NCBI RefSeq assembly: GCF_022760755.1
Contig: NZ_JAIVFP010000001.1
Location: 2,398,001 to 2,462,000, forward strand
Length of the DNA: 64,000 nt
Reading direction: 5' to 3'
DNA from: Candidatus Rhodoblastus alkanivorans
Lineage (GTDB): Bacteria > Pseudomonadota > Alphaproteobacteria > Rhizobiales > Beijerinckiaceae
In this document: one piece after another, positions 53,117-62,554 of the stretch
Layout of the letters: each line of letters begins with the position of its first letter
How positions within the stretch are numbered: position 1 is the first letter of the stretch
Notes under the pieces: generated by a model
Databases searched by the model: none
What the model saw: the letters and a program-made list of their open reading frames with translations, nothing else
Told to the model about the DNA's origin: nothing
Position numbers and translations under genes: made by a program

Positions 53117-54721
53117 GTGGAAAACGCCTTCGACCCACTTCCTTCCGACCTCGCCAGCGCCCATGCGATGATCCTCGTGCAGCGCGAACAGCTGGCGCAG
53201 CAGCAGGCGGAAAATCTCGCCGCGCAGAGTGAGGTCAAAGTCACCCGGCTGGAGATCGAGCGCCTGAAGTTCCTGCTCGCCAAGGCCCGGCGTGAACAGT
53301 TCGGACAATCATCGGAGCGCGGCAAGCAGCTGATCGAACAGCTCGAACTGGCGATCGAGGATCTGGAGGAAACGCAAGGCGCCGAACAAGCCAAAGCCGA
53401 GATCGCCGCTCCGGAAGCGACGAAGGAAAATCACAGGCGCGCGCTGCGCGGACCGCGCAAATTGCCGGACGATCTGCCGGTCGAGCGGGTTGTCGAGCCG
53501 GCGCCTTGCGCTTGCGGCAAATGCGGCAGTCAGCGGTTGCGCAAGCTGGGCGAGGTCGTGACCCGGTCGCTGGAAAGCGAACCGCGGCGCTGGAAAATCA
53601 TCGAGCATGTGCGCGAAAAATTTACCTGCCGCGATTGCGAGGCGATCACCGAACCGCCGGCGCCCTCGCATCCGATCGCGCGCGGCTTCGCCGGCCCCAG
53701 CCTGCTCGCCATGATCCTGGTGTCGAAGTTCCTGCTGCATCAGCCGCTCAATCGCCAGAGCGCAACCTACGCCCGCGAAGGCATCGAAATCGACACCTCC
53801 ACGCTCGCCGATTGGGTCGGCGCCTGCGTGGTGACGCTCGATCCGATCCTGGCCGCGCTGAAAGCCCACGTGCTGCGCGGCGCGCGCATCCATGCCGATG
53901 ACACTACGGTTCCCGTACTGGCCAAAGGCAAGACCGTGACCGGCCGGTTATGGACCTATGTCCGCGACGACCGGCCGTTCGGGGGCAAGGGTCCGCCGGC
54001 GGCCTTCTTCGAATACTCGCGCAATCGCGCCGGCGAACACCCGCAAAAGCATCTCACCGGCTGGACCGGGATCATGCAGGCCGACGCCTATACCGGCTAC
54101 AACGCGCTTTACGAGGCGGCGCGCAAGCCCGCGCCGATCAAGGAGGCGGCCTGCTGGGCGCACTGGCGGCGCAAACTGTTCGACCACGCCAAATCGGGCA
54201 AGGCGCCGATCGCGGTCGAGGCGGTGCGCCGCATGGATGAGATCTTCGCCTGCGAGCGGACGATCACCGGCAAACCGCCCGATGAGCGCGTCGCCTTGCG
54301 AAAGGAAACCGTTGCGCCGCTCGTCGCCGACTTGCGCGTCTGGCTGTCCGAACAGCGCGCGAAACTGTCGGCCAAGACCGATCTCGCGAAGGACATCAAT
54401 TACGGCCTGTCGCGATGGGTCGAGTTTGCGCGTTTCCTTGACGAAGGCCGAGTCTGCCTCACCAATAACGCCGCCGAGCGCGCCCTGAGAGGCATAGCGG
54501 TCGGGCGACGCAACTGGACGTTCGCCGGTTCCGATGCCGGGGGACGCCGGGCCGCAGCGGTTTTCACGCTGGTCGAGACGTGCAAGCTCAACGATATTGA
54601 TCCGCAGGCTTGGCTCGCCGACGTCCTGGCGCGCCTGCCAGATCATCCCGCCAAGCAGATCGACGACCTGCTGCCGTGGAAATGGAAAGAGCGCCAACTC
54701 GCCGCCACTGTCGCCGCATGA
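53117..54721 (+). CDS. tnpC: IS66 family transposase TnpC
   Basis: 534 residues, GTG start. N-terminal leucine zipper, zinc-binding region (CACGKCGS), catalytic core with [23 protein letters not shown], and C-terminal [23 protein letters not shown]. Apparently intact. Confidence 0.94.
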   Translation: MENAFDPLPSDLASAHAMILVQREQLAQQQAENLAAQSEVKVTRLEIERLKFLLAKARREQFGQSSERGKQLIEQLELAIEDLEETQGAEQAKAEIAAPEATKENHRRALRGPRKLPDDLPVERVVEPAPCACGKCGSQRLRKLGEVVTRSLESEPRRWKIIEHVREKFTCRDCEAITEPPAPSHPIARGFAGPSLLAMILVSKFLLHQPLNRQSATYAREGIEIDTSTLADWVGACVVTLDPILAALKAHVLRGARIHADDTTVPVLAKGKTVTGRLWTYVRDDRPFGGKGPPAAFFEYSRNRAGEHPQKHLTGWTGIMQADAYTGYNALYEAARKPAPIKEAACWAHWRRKLFDHAKSGKAPIAVEAVRRMDEIFACERTITGKPPDERVALRKETVAPLVADLRVWLSEQRAKLSAKTDLAKDINYGLSRWVEFARFLDEGRVCLTNNAAERALRGIAVGRRNWTFAGSDAGGRRAAAVFTLVETCKLNDIDPQAWLADVLARLPDHPAKQIDDLLPWKWKERQLAATVAA

Positions 54722-54772
54722 TCGCTGAAGCGGTCAAATCCGAGGCTGCTGCGGCGCCGGTCGGATGCGTAC

Positions 54773-54780
54773 CTTCAAGC
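54773..54780. repeat. 8-bp target-site duplication of IS66, right copy
   Basis: CTTCAAGC, the partner of 52258-52265. Confidence 0.9.
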
Positions 54781-55109
54781 GCCTCTTTGAGGATTTCGGC
54801 CTCCATCGACTTCTTGCCGAGCAGGCGCTGCAGTTCGCGCACCTGGTCGACCAAAGCCCTGTAGGCGGACGCCGGAACGACGTCCTCCTCGGCCTGCGTC
54901 GCGGTCAGGGCGCCTTGGTTCGCCAGCCGCCGCCAGGTGAACAGCTGATTGGGGGCGATGCCGTGACGGCGCGCGACAAGGCTAACCGTCATGCCCGGCT
55001 CCATCGTCTCGGCAATGATCGCCAATTTCTCCGCCGACGTGCGCCGACGCCGTCGTTCTCGGCCCGGCAGGACCTCACTCTTCGGATTGTCACCAGTCAT
55101 AAACACCAC
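54773..55109 (-). pseudogene. IS3 family orfA, 3' end cut off by IS66
   Basis: About 112 native residues ([53 protein letters not shown]) of an IS3 orfA. The original sequence after EALE lies on the far side of IS66 near 52257. The frame now runs into IS66 sequence until 54588, giving a hybrid end without meaning. Confidence 0.85.
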
Positions 55110-55164
55110 ATTACTCCTACCTCTTAGCGAAGTGGGAGTGCCTGTCCGGCGACTTACGGGGCTA

Positions 55165-55233
55165 TTTCAAAGACAAGCTCGTGAGAGGACACGCGTGCAG
55201 TCGGGGATGTCCGCAAGATAATGGGGGGCAGTC
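55165..55233 (+). pseudogene. interrupted gene A, 3' fragment
   Basis: Right of the IS3 element the old frame can be followed in two ways, depending on how the insertion joined. With a TA duplication it reads [20 protein letters not shown] and stops at the TGA inside the ATGA of the next gene; without it, it reads [14 protein letters not shown] and stops at 55221. Both end next to gene B, so A and B were an operon. Confidence 0.5.
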
Positions 55234-55761
55234 ATGAACGAGTTGGACAGTTCGCCTCCAGCGCCTGCGGAAAAGACCGTTGCTGCCAAGGCCAAAGAAT
55301 TTTTTGAGACTACGCAAACTCCGCGGTGGCACACGTATGTTGTGACGCTATTGGGGATGGTGGCGACCTTCTGGATGACTCAGATCACAGATGGTTGGAA
55401 GCGTGCGGATGACTATCGCGTGCAACAATTGCGCGCGCTCAGCGACAGCATGACCCAGTTTCAGGTTCACGCTTCGGCTTATGCCATGGAGCTCATGGAC
55501 ACGAAACAAGTTCCGGTCGACGCAAAAAGGGCGCTTCTTGCCAATCTAAATGAACAATATGCAAGGGCGCGCGCTGTCAAGCCTTTGGTCGGAGACGCTC
55601 AAAAAAAGGCGCTGGATAGCTATTGTGAAGCAATATTAAATATGCAGAACGCGATTGATGCAACAAATGATGTTGTTACGCTTGGACGTTTCTGGACGGC
55701 GGCTAGCAAGTTGCTAGTTACGCGTAATAAAGTGAATGACTCGCTCAGAAACGCAATTTAA
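55234..55761 (+). CDS. gene B: single-pass membrane protein of unknown function
   Basis: 175 residues starting MNELDSSPPAPAEKT, with one membrane helix (about 33-50) and a long helical C-terminal domain (residues 65-175). AT-richer than the rest of the window. GGGGGGCAG before the ATG is an acceptable ribosome site. It followed gene A directly before the insertions and is intact. I do not recognise the family. An effector or anchor in a two-gene system is possible but unproven. Confidence 0.65.
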   Translation: MNELDSSPPAPAEKTVAAKAKEFFETTQTPRWHTYVVTLLGMVATFWMTQITDGWKRADDYRVQQLRALSDSMTQFQVHASAYAMELMDTKQVPVDAKRALLANLNEQYARARAVKPLVGDAQKKALDSYCEAILNMQNAIDATNDVVTLGRFWTAASKLLVTRNKVNDSLRNAI

Positions 55762-56563
55762 CGATGCATTTGGCCGCGCGAAGCGTAGTCGGAGAATGAT
55801 TTTGGTAAATCTTTTTAAGCAATGCGCCCGCCAGCGCATCCGTGGCGGCCGCTCGTCGAGGGGAGGCGGTATCGTGGCTAAACCTTGGAGACGATCTTCT
55901 CCAAATCCCGCATTTCCGCACCAAGGTTGTAAGTTCGGTCTGAAACCGAGCCAATTCCTGGCTCAGCGTCAGGAGCCGGGCATTGGAGAGGCCCCAAGCT
56001 GAGCGCGGAGGACGCTGAGCGTTTCGTCTCGGGCCTGTGATTGACGCACGGCAGCGCTGCGGGCGGGCCGGAGGATCGCCGGAGCCAGCGTCGCCCGAGA
56101 GACACGCGATCTCTCTGGCTGAAACGCGCTGGCGGCTGGCGACGCGGACGGTTTGAAAGCCGCCGCGCTTAACCATGCAGTCGATTGTCGCCCGGCTCAC
56201 ACGCGGGGCTTGCGCGACTCGTCAAGTGTCAAGCATGGGCGGCGAGGCCTGGTCGGGGTCGGCTGGCTCAGCCATCGGCGTTTTCCTCCATGTCGCCCCG
56301 TCAGTCTTTCTGGCATCGGCAAACGAGTGAAGGAACAATTCAATGTCGTGGTCGGAAATCTTGTCAAGTCGCATCCGCTCGATGATGAATCTCGATGATG
56401 AATATAGCCTTTGCTGAGCGCTAAAAATGCGGCGTGACCTTCGCCCATTGGCGGGTCGCTTCAGCTTTTGACCGGCCTCTATTCATTGCGACGCTCCTGA
56501 AGTGGTCGCCTGCAGACGGACGTGTTTTTAAAGCGTCATTTGGGACCCCGGCATCGGTGACGA
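55762..56563. other. 802-bp region of decayed DNA
   Basis: No intact gene. On the minus strand fragments such as RATIDCMVKRGGFQTVR, QARDETLSVLRAQLGAS and NLGAEMRDLEKIVSKV look coding but lie in different frames, so they are probably remains of one or more degraded genes, maybe transposase parts. No hairpin terminator or RNA is evident. Confidence 0.4.
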
Positions 56564-57679
56564 TTATGGACGCGCCTCGGAATTTGGAGGGAAAGACGCC
56601 TCGGGGTCGTCGCTTTCCTTGATCCATGCCATGAAAAGCTCCCAGAACACCGAAAGCGTGATCGGGCCAAGGAAGAGCCCTGTGATTCCGAATGAAATGA
56701 CGCCTCCGACGACGCCAATGAGAATGACAAGCAAAGGTGTCGTGAGGCCTCTGGCCATGAGAATCGGCCGTAGGAAATTGTCGAATAAATTGACCGGGAT
56801 CATATAGATCGTAAACAGCATTGCGGTCATATGCTCCATCGAGAACCAGCTCCAGATGATCACAGGGATGATCACCACGCTCGGGCCGACCTGAACGATC
56901 GCCAGAATGAGAATCGCGATGCTGATGAGACTGGCTCCGGGCACGCCGGCGACGACAAGCCCGAGCGCGGCGAGCAAGGTTTGGAGAATGGCGACGCCGA
57001 CAACCCCACTCGATACGCTACGAATTGTCGCGCCGGCGAGCTCCAGGAAATGTTCGCCGCGCCCGGGCGCCACTCTGCGGGAAAACATTTTCAGGATCGA
57101 AACCAGCGCGGGCGCCGCCGGAAACAGAAATCCGGCGACAACAATGGCCGTGAAGAATTTGAGCGCGGCGGCTCCGCCTCCTGCAGCGATCTGCAACAGG
57201 TTGCCGCCGAGCGGTTTCAATTGTGGCGCGATCTGAACCAGCGCCGCGCGCAGGTTCGTGAAGGCGAGGCTCCAGAATTGGTATGCCGCTTCGCCAATCA
57301 GCGGCCATTTTTTTACCGCATCGGATGGCGGCGGCAGCGTAATTGCTGACAGATCGAACTCGGTCGACAGCGTTCGCAGGCTGCCTATCAGGCCCAGCAC
57401 CAGCGACGTCGCGGGGCCAACGACGACAAGGAGAGAAGCGGCGGTCAAAAGCGCGGCCGCGAGTCGGCGCCGACCTCCAAAAAATCGAACCATCCAATCA
57501 TATGCGGGATACAGGGCTACCGTCAGAACCGTGCTCCACGCCATGATCGTTGTGAACGGACTGATGAGAAGGAATGACCAATAAAGGAAAACGCCGAGCA
57601 CCCCCAGCCTGATCGTCAATTCGACCCAAGTGACTGTAAGCCGGTCGCTGTTGGCGACCTCAGTGCGATCGAGGGACAT
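56564..57679 (-). CDS. AI-2E family transporter / PerM-type permease
   Basis: 371 residues from the ATG at 57679, with GGAG upstream. Seven or eight membrane segments and the C-terminal family motif region (ILIGVVGGVISFGITGLFLGPI) are typical of the AI-2 exporter/PerM family (DUF20). Members export autoinducer-2 or act as ion antiporters; the substrate is not clear from sequence. It lies at the edge of the accessory region as a single gene. Confidence 0.88.
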   Translation of the reverse strand: MSLDRTEVANSDRLTVTWVELTIRLGVLGVFLYWSFLLISPFTTIMAWSTVLTVALYPAYDWMVRFFGGRRRLAAALLTAASLLVVVGPATSLVLGLIGSLRTLSTEFDLSAITLPPPSDAVKKWPLIGEAAYQFWSLAFTNLRAALVQIAPQLKPLGGNLLQIAAGGGAAALKFFTAIVVAGFLFPAAPALVSILKMFSRRVAPGRGEHFLELAGATIRSVSSGVVGVAILQTLLAALGLVVAGVPGASLISIAILILAIVQVGPSVVIIPVIIWSWFSMEHMTAMLFTIYMIPVNLFDNFLRPILMARGLTTPLLVILIGVVGGVISFGITGLFLGPITLSVFWELFMAWIKESDDPEASFPPNSEARP

Positions 57680-57983
57680 TTTCGCTCCAACAGGGTGTGA
57701 AGGCCTCATAGCTCTACCAAACAACAATTCGGCGAGCCAGAAGCGCCGACATCACGTTGGTCTGCCTGAACTGCGCCGGGCCTGGCGGCGGCGTGATCAT
57801 TCCAGGCGTAACAATGCGTCTTCGCCTCGGCTGGTCGCCGAAGGAAGCAGGCGAAAAATGGTGGTCGGCAAAAAGCTGACATTGGGACAGCGCGCGATTC
57901 AGCCGCTACAGTCGTCGCATGCGCAAAATAACACCCCGTCGAAACCGTTGGCCGATGGCCCTTAGCATCCTCCTGGCGGGCGC
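57680..57983. other. intergenic region
   Basis: 304 bases between the divergent permease and YaiI-family genes, expected to hold both promoters. I see nothing else in it. Confidence 0.35.
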
Positions 57984-58451
57984 ATGGACCCGGTAATCCT
58001 GATCGACGCCGACGCCTGTCCGGTGAAGGACGAATGCTACAAAGTCGCCGCGCGGCATGAGCTGAAAGTCTTTCTGGTCGCCAATCGCCTGTTGCAAGCG
58101 CCGCGCCATCCTATGATCGAGCGCGTGCTTGTGCCGCAGGGACCGGATGTGGCGGATGACTGGATCGCCACGCGCGCCGATGCGGGTAAAATCGTCGTCA
58201 CCGCCGATATTCCGCTCGCCGCGCGCTGCGTCAAGGCGGGGGCCTTCGTGCTGGCGCCCGATGGCAAGATTTTCGACGATGCGTCGATTGGCATGGCGCT
58301 GGCAATGCGCAATCTGATGGAGGATTTGCGCTCCGGCGGCGCGATCGTCGGGGGGCCGAAGGGATTTTCACCGCGCGACCGGTCGGCCTTCCTGTCGGCC
58401 CTGGAGCGCTGCGTTCAGCAAGCGCGCAAGAGGAGGACGCCAGAGACTTGA
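57984..58451 (+). CDS. YaiI/YqxD family protein (DUF188)
   Basis: 155 residues with the family landmarks LIDADACPVKDECYKVA, GPDVADDWIATRA, VVTADIPLAARC and KGFSPRDRSAF. The acidic residues resemble those of PIN-type nucleases, but the function is not known. Single gene. Confidence 0.93.
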   Translation: MDPVILIDADACPVKDECYKVAARHELKVFLVANRLLQAPRHPMIERVLVPQGPDVADDWIATRADAGKIVVTADIPLAARCVKAGAFVLAPDGKIFDDASIGMALAMRNLMEDLRSGGAIVGGPKGFSPRDRSAFLSALERCVQQARKRRTPET

Positions 58452-58741
58452 GGCGTCGGCCCGCGATGAGTTTTAACGCGGCGCAGGGTAAACAGTCCCT
58501 AAATTACTTGAGTATTTTTCGTTCATTCCGGGTCGGAACAACGCTATAGTTCGTCGTTTTAACGCGTGTTATTGTCAAACAAGTCTGCAACTTCTTGTGA
58601 CTATGCGCTAACGCGCCTCTTATGTTCTTGTCTTTATCGACGATCGATGGCGGCGCGGCGTCGACAGCGCCCAAGCTGGAGAATTGCTTCTTGCGCATTC
58701 GGATGTTAATTTCGTTGTGCAGCGCGAAATTTGAGGCTTCG

Positions 58742-59230
58742 ATGTTTGCTGACGCGCCCCACCGCAAGCGAGATTTCTGGGTCCGTTCGGCGTTTTTTTT
58801 CGGGCTGTGGCTGGTCGTCGCGGGCTGGAGCCCCAAAGACCTGCCGGTGGGCTTGTTCGCGGCCGGCGGCGCGGGTTATGTCAGCTTGCTGTTGCTGCCC
58901 CCCGGCGGCGCCCATCCGCAAATCTTTCCTTTGTTCGCGCTATTGGGTCGTTTTCTGCGCGGGTCGGTCGTCGCGGGCTTCGACGTCGCGCGACGCGCCC
59001 TGTCGCCTCAGCTCGACATCGATCCCGGTTTCGTCGTCTATCCGTTGACGATTGCGCCCGGCGTCGCCCGCAACGCCTTCTCGCTGAACCAGAGCCTGCA
59101 GCCTGGAACCCTGCCGACCGGCGAAGAGGGCGGCAGACTGTTCGTCCACGGCCTCGACATCGCCCAACCCATCGCCGCCAATCTGGCGGCGGACGAAGCC
59201 GCCTTCAAGAAAGCGACAGGCCATGAATGA
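58742..59230 (+). CDS. mnhE: Na+/H+ antiporter subunit E (MnhE/MrpE-like)
   Basis: 162 residues from the ATG at 58742; a longer frame from 58622 has non-conserved sequence. N-terminal hydrophobic helices followed by a soluble region with LTIAPGVARNAFSLNQSLQPGTLP and VHGLDI, the typical MrpE end (T-x-x-x-G-x-L-x-V-H). First gene of the Mrp-like operon. The operon has 4- to 8-base overlaps throughout. Confidence 0.85.
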   Translation: MFADAPHRKRDFWVRSAFFFGLWLVVAGWSPKDLPVGLFAAGGAGYVSLLLLPPGGAHPQIFPLFALLGRFLRGSVVAGFDVARRALSPQLDIDPGFVVYPLTIAPGVARNAFSLNQSLQPGTLPTGEEGGRLFVHGLDIAQPIAANLAADEAAFKKATGHE

Positions 59231-59495
59231 GCTTTTGCTCGGCGCCGCGGGGGTCATTGTCCTGACGGTCGCCGTCGGCCTCGCGCGCATCCTGCGCGGC
59301 CCCGACGATGTCGACCGGCTGATGGCGGTCCAGCTTCTGGGCACGGGCGGCATCGCCGCCCTGCTGCTCACCGCCTATGCGACCCAGGTTCCCGGCGTCG
59401 ACGACGTCGCGCTCGGCCTCGCCTTGCTCGCCGCCTTCGCGACCATGGCCTTCCTGAACCACCTCGACGCCGAGGAAGGGGGCTCGGAGCCGTGA
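59223..59495 (+). CDS. mnhF: Na+/H+ antiporter subunit F (MnhF/MrpF-like)
   Basis: 90 residues, three membrane helices with the family signature ARILRGPDDVDRLMAVQLLGTGG. Overlaps mnhE by 8 bases and mnhG by 4. Confidence 0.9.
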   Translation: MNELLLGAAGVIVLTVAVGLARILRGPDDVDRLMAVQLLGTGGIAALLLTAYATQVPGVDDVALGLALLAAFATMAFLNHLDAEEGGSEP

Positions 59496-59779
59496 GCGTT
59501 TTGATCGATCTCTTCAGCCTGGCCGCCATCGGCGCGGGCGTGTTCTTCTTTTTCGCGGGAACCGTCGGATTGTTGCGCTTTCCGGATTCGCTCTCGCGCC
59601 TGCACGCTCTGTCCAAGGCCGACAATCTCGGCCTCGGACTGGTCGTTCTGGGCCTCCTTCCCCGTGCGGAAAACCCCTTGGCCGCTTTCAAGCTGGTCGT
59701 GGTCTGGGCGCTGGTCCTGCTGTCGGGGGCCTCGACCGCCCAGCTGATCGGCCGCGCCCTGCGCCGGGGGCGCAAATGA
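59492..59779 (+). CDS. mnhG: Na+/H+ antiporter subunit G (MnhG/MrpG-like)
   Basis: 95 residues, GTG start, with the conserved GTVGLLRFPDSLSRLHALSKADNLGLG of subunit G, split here across positions 25-55. Three membrane helices. Overlaps mnhF and the next gene by 4 bases each. Confidence 0.9.
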   Translation: MSVLIDLFSLAAIGAGVFFFFAGTVGLLRFPDSLSRLHALSKADNLGLGLVVLGLLPRAENPLAAFKLVVVWALVLLSGASTAQLIGRALRRGRK

Positions 59780-60729
59780 GCGTCCTGCCCGCGCTCGACC
59801 TCGGCCTCGCCCTTCTGGTCGTGGGCGTCGCGGCCTGGACCATCGCCGCCCGGAATCTCTTCGCCTCGGTCGTCGGCTATGTCGCTTATGGCTTGCTGCT
59901 CGCCATCGTCTGGATCCGGCTTTATGCGCCGGACATCGCCTTGACCGAAGCCGCGGTCGGCAGCGGCGTGACCGGCGTGCTGCTGGTCACGGCGGGCAAG
60001 AGGCTCGACGCCATCAAGGCGGCGGAAACCGGCGCGCCGCCCGGGCTGGCGCTCAGGATTTTCGTCGGCGCGCTCGCGGTTCTCGTCGCCGGCGCGCTCG
60101 CCTGGGTCGTCGTGACGCTGCCGACGCCCGCGCCAAGTCTGGCGCCGGCGGCCGCCGCGGCCGCCGACGGTCCCGGCGCGGGGCTCGGCAATCCGATCAC
60201 CGCGGTGCTCATGTCCTACCGCTCCTTCGACACCATGCTCGAAAAGGTCGTGCTGATCCTGGCCGTGCTCGGCGTCTGGTCGGTCGGCCCCGACAAGGCC
60301 TGGGGAACGGCGCCGGCGCCCCTGCGCAAGGCGAAGGCCGAAGGCGCCATGGTCTTTCTCGCCCAGCTTCTCGCGCCGGCCGGCGCGCTGATCGGCGTTC
60401 ACATCTTCTGGGTCGGGGCCGACGCGCCCGGCGGCGCCTTCCAGGGCGGCGCCTTGCTCGCGGCCATGTGGATGGTCGCGATGATGGCCCGTCTGACCGA
60501 GCCGCCGCGCATCGACTCGCGCATCCTGCGTCTGGCGCTGATCGCCGGCCCGGCGGTTTTCCTGGTCGTCGGCCTTGCCGGCCTGTTGCTGGCGGGCAAT
60601 TTCTTCGCATTCCCGTCCGCTTTCGCCAAGCCGTTGATTCTCTTCATCGAGGCCTTCATGGTCCTGTCGATCGCAGTCGCCTTGCCTATGCTCGTCGCCG
60701 GCCCGCCGGACGGGAGTTCCGAGCCATGA
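59776..60729 (+). CDS. fused MrpA C-terminal (DUF4040/MbhE) and MnhB-like subunit
   Basis: 317 residues. The first 95 residues are DUF4040-like (YVAYGLLLAIVWIRLYAPDIALTEAAVG, in parts), followed by a MbhE-like segment (about 135-170, YRSFDTMLEKVVLILAVLGV) and a MnhB domain (about 190-310, FWVGADAPGGAFQGG). In classical Mrp the first two belong to the end of MrpA; here they are joined to MrpB, as in Mbh/Mbs-like complexes. Confidence 0.82.
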   Translation: MSVLPALDLGLALLVVGVAAWTIAARNLFASVVGYVAYGLLLAIVWIRLYAPDIALTEAAVGSGVTGVLLVTAGKRLDAIKAAETGAPPGLALRIFVGALAVLVAGALAWVVVTLPTPAPSLAPAAAAAADGPGAGLGNPITAVLMSYRSFDTMLEKVVLILAVLGVWSVGPDKAWGTAPAPLRKAKAEGAMVFLAQLLAPAGALIGVHIFWVGADAPGGAFQGGALLAAMWMVAMMARLTEPPRIDSRILRLALIAGPAVFLVVGLAGLLLAGNFFAFPSAFAKPLILFIEAFMVLSIAVALPMLVAGPPDGSSEP

Positions 60730-61064
60730 GCCCGTCGATACTCGCCGGACTGGTCGGCGCCGCGCTGGTCGGGCTCGGGCTCTACGGCCTGATCCTGCAC
60801 CCCCATCCCTTGCGTAAATTGCTCGCCTTCAATTTCATCGGCAGCGGAGTCTTCCTCGTTTTCGGGATTGTCGCGCGGCGCGGCGCGGCGGCGCGATTCG
60901 CCTTCGATCCCGTCCCGCAGGCCATGGTCATCACGGGCATCGTCGTCGCCTTCGCCGCCAGCGCGCTTGCGGTCGCGCTCATCCTGCGCCTCGCCGCCGC
61001 GAGCGGCAAGGTCACGCTCGACCCGGAAGCCTGGTCCGGGCCGGACGACGGCGGCGCGAAATGA
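60726..61064 (+). CDS. mnhC: Na+/H+ antiporter subunit C (MnhC/NuoK-like)
   Basis: 112 residues, three membrane helices as in NuoK (LGLYGLILHPHPLRKLLAFN, FDPVPQAMVITGIVVAFA). The ATG at 60726 overlaps the stop of the preceding gene (ATGA). A longer open frame upstream is inside that gene and is not used. Confidence 0.9.
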   Translation: MSPSILAGLVGAALVGLGLYGLILHPHPLRKLLAFNFIGSGVFLVFGIVARRGAAARFAFDPVPQAMVITGIVVAFAASALAVALILRLAAASGKVTLDPEAWSGPDDGGAK

Positions 61065-62554
61065 TGGCGGCCACCCCGGGCGGCGCGCTGCTCGTTCTTG
61101 CGGTCCTGCTGCCGGTTGCGGGAATCCTCGTCTCGTTCGCGCTCGGCGGCCGCGTCGCCGAAAAGGTCACGCTCGCCCTCGCGCCGCTCGGTTTCGCTTT
61201 GGCCTGGCTCATCGCAATGCAGGTCGCGGCGACCGGCGCGCCGATCGTCTACACGATCGCGGGCCTGCCGCCGCCGCTCGGAATCGCCCTGCGCGCCGAT
61301 GGCGTATCGGCGGTCATGCTGCTCGTCGCGGCGGTGATCGTCGCCGCGGCGGCGTTTTACGCCCGCGCCAAATTCGCCACGCCGGAAGGGCAGGGGGAAA
61401 GCCGCGGCGCGTTGACCTTCTGGCTCATGCTGCAGGCGATCTGGGCGGCGCTGATCCTCATTTTCCTCGGCGGCGACCTGTTCAATCTCTATGTCGCGCT
61501 GGAGCTTCTGACTTTCGCGGCCGTGCCGCTGGTCTGCATCGACGGCCGCCCGGAAACGCTCGCCGCCGCCTTGCGCTACCTGCTGTTCGCTTTGTTCGGC
61601 TCGATCATCTATCTGCTTGGGGTCGCGCTGCTCTATGGCGCCTATGGGACGCTCGACATTGTCCTGCTCGCGCAGCGGGTCGCGCCCACGCCGGTCGTCT
61701 GGACCGCCGCCGCGCTGATGACCGCGGGCCTGATCGCTAAAACGGCCTTGTTCCCGCTCCACATCTGGCTGCCTCCCGCGCACGCCAATGCGCCGGCCGC
61801 CGCCAGCGCCGTGCTGTCGGGCCTGGTCGTCAAGGGCTCTTTCTTCCTGGCCTTGCGGCTGTGGTTCTATGTCCTGCCGGCGCTGCCGACCGCCGCGCCG
61901 AGCGCGGTTCTCGGGACGCTCGGGGCTTTCGCCGCCATCGTCGGCAGCGTCCTCGCGCTCCGGCAGGCGCGGCTGAAACTGTTGGTCGCTTATTCGACGG
62001 TGGCGCAGATCGGCTATCTCTTTCTCGTGTTCCCCCTGGCCGCCGGCGGCCATGCCTGGAGCGCGACCGGATGGAGCGGCGGCATGATGCAGGTTCTCGC
62101 CCATGCCTTCGCCAAGGCGGCGATGTTCCTTTCCGCCGGCCTGCTCGCCGAGGCGCTCGGCCATGACCAGATCGCGAAATTCAAGGGCGCGGCGCGCGCT
62201 CTGCCGCTGACCTTTCTCACGCTCGGCCTTGGCGGCCTGTCGCTGACGGGCCTGCCGCCGAGCGGCGGATTCGAAGCCAAATGGCTGATGCTGCGGGCCT
62301 CGATCGCGTCCGGCCAATGGATATGGTCGCTGCCGATCCTCGCCGGCGGGCTGCTCGCGGCGGGCTATGTCTATCGCATCCTCGCGCCGGCGCTCGCCGA
62401 TGGCGCGGTCGAAATCAAGGCGCCTCCGCAGCGTTCGCGCGAGGCGATCGCCCTTGGCCTCGCCGTGATTGCGCTGGCGCTGGCCTTCGCGCCGCAGAGC
62501 TTTTTTCATTTCCTCGAAATCGGCCGCCCGCTCGCGGCGGGAGGCGCGCCTTGA
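61061..62554 (+). CDS. mnhD: proton-conducting antiporter subunit D (MnhD/NuoN-like)
   Basis: 497 residues, about 14 membrane helices of the proton_antipo_M family. The Lys region IAKTALFPLHIWLPPAHANAP and the helix with AHAFAKAAMFLSAGLL are conserved. It forms the ion path with the neighbouring subunits. Starts 4 bases inside mnhC. Confidence 0.92.
   Translation: MMAATPGGALLVLAVLLPVAGILVSFALGGRVAEKVTLALAPLGFALAWLIAMQVAATGAPIVYTIAGLPPPLGIALRADGVSAVMLLVAAVIVAAAAFYARAKFATPEGQGESRGALTFWLMLQAIWAALILIFLGGDLFNLYVALELLTFAAVPLVCIDGRPETLAAALRYLLFALFGSIIYLLGVALLYGAYGTLDIVLLAQRVAPTPVVWTAAALMTAGLIAKTALFPLHIWLPPAHANAPAAASAVLSGLVVKGSFFLALRLWFYVLPALPTAAPSAVLGTLGAFAAIVGSVLALRQARLKLLVAYSTVAQIGYLFLVFPLAAGGHAWSATGWSGGMMQVLAHAFAKAAMFLSAGLLAEALGHDQIAKFKGAARALPLTFLTLGLGGLSLTGLPPSGGFEAKWLMLRASIASGQWIWSLPILAGGLLAAGYVYRILAPALADGAVEIKAPPQRSREAIALGLAVIALALAFAPQSFFHFLEIGRPLAAGGAP

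Larger units (their letters stand above)
52266..54772 (+). mobile_element. IS66-family insertion sequence
   Basis: 2507 bp with ends GTATGCGTCCGG on the left and a matching inverted GTACGCATCCG on the right. It is bounded by the 8-base duplication CTTCAAGC and carries the full tnpA-tnpB-tnpC set. It sits inside orfA/orfB of the IS3 element, so it arrived later. Confidence 0.93.
51320..55164 (-). mobile_element. IS3-family element, split by an IS66 element
   Basis: Terminal inverted repeats: TAGCCCCTTAAGTTTCGGACA at 51320-51340 and its near complement TGTCCGGCGACTTACGGGGCTA at 55143-55164. orfA (55109 downwards) and orfB (52184-51327) lie on the minus strand, interrupted near the 3' end of orfA by IS66 (52266-54772). 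I see no clear target duplication; only TA is shared. Confidence 0.8.

Noticed and set aside
54991-55221. Small plus-strand open frame across the right end of the IS3 element
   Set aside because: Its first part is antisense to orfA; only the last 19 codons belong to the old end of gene A.
56342-56416. Short peptide MSWSEILSSRIRSMMN...
   Set aside because: 24 codons, no ribosome site, in decayed DNA; no support as a gene.
58622-58741. 40-residue longer N-terminus for MnhE
   Set aside because: Sequence before Met at 58742 is not membrane-like and not conserved in the family.
60782-62509. Long minus-strand open frame (575 codons) over mnhC/mnhD
   Set aside because: Arg/Gln/Asp-rich shadow of membrane-protein genes that show all family motifs on the plus strand.
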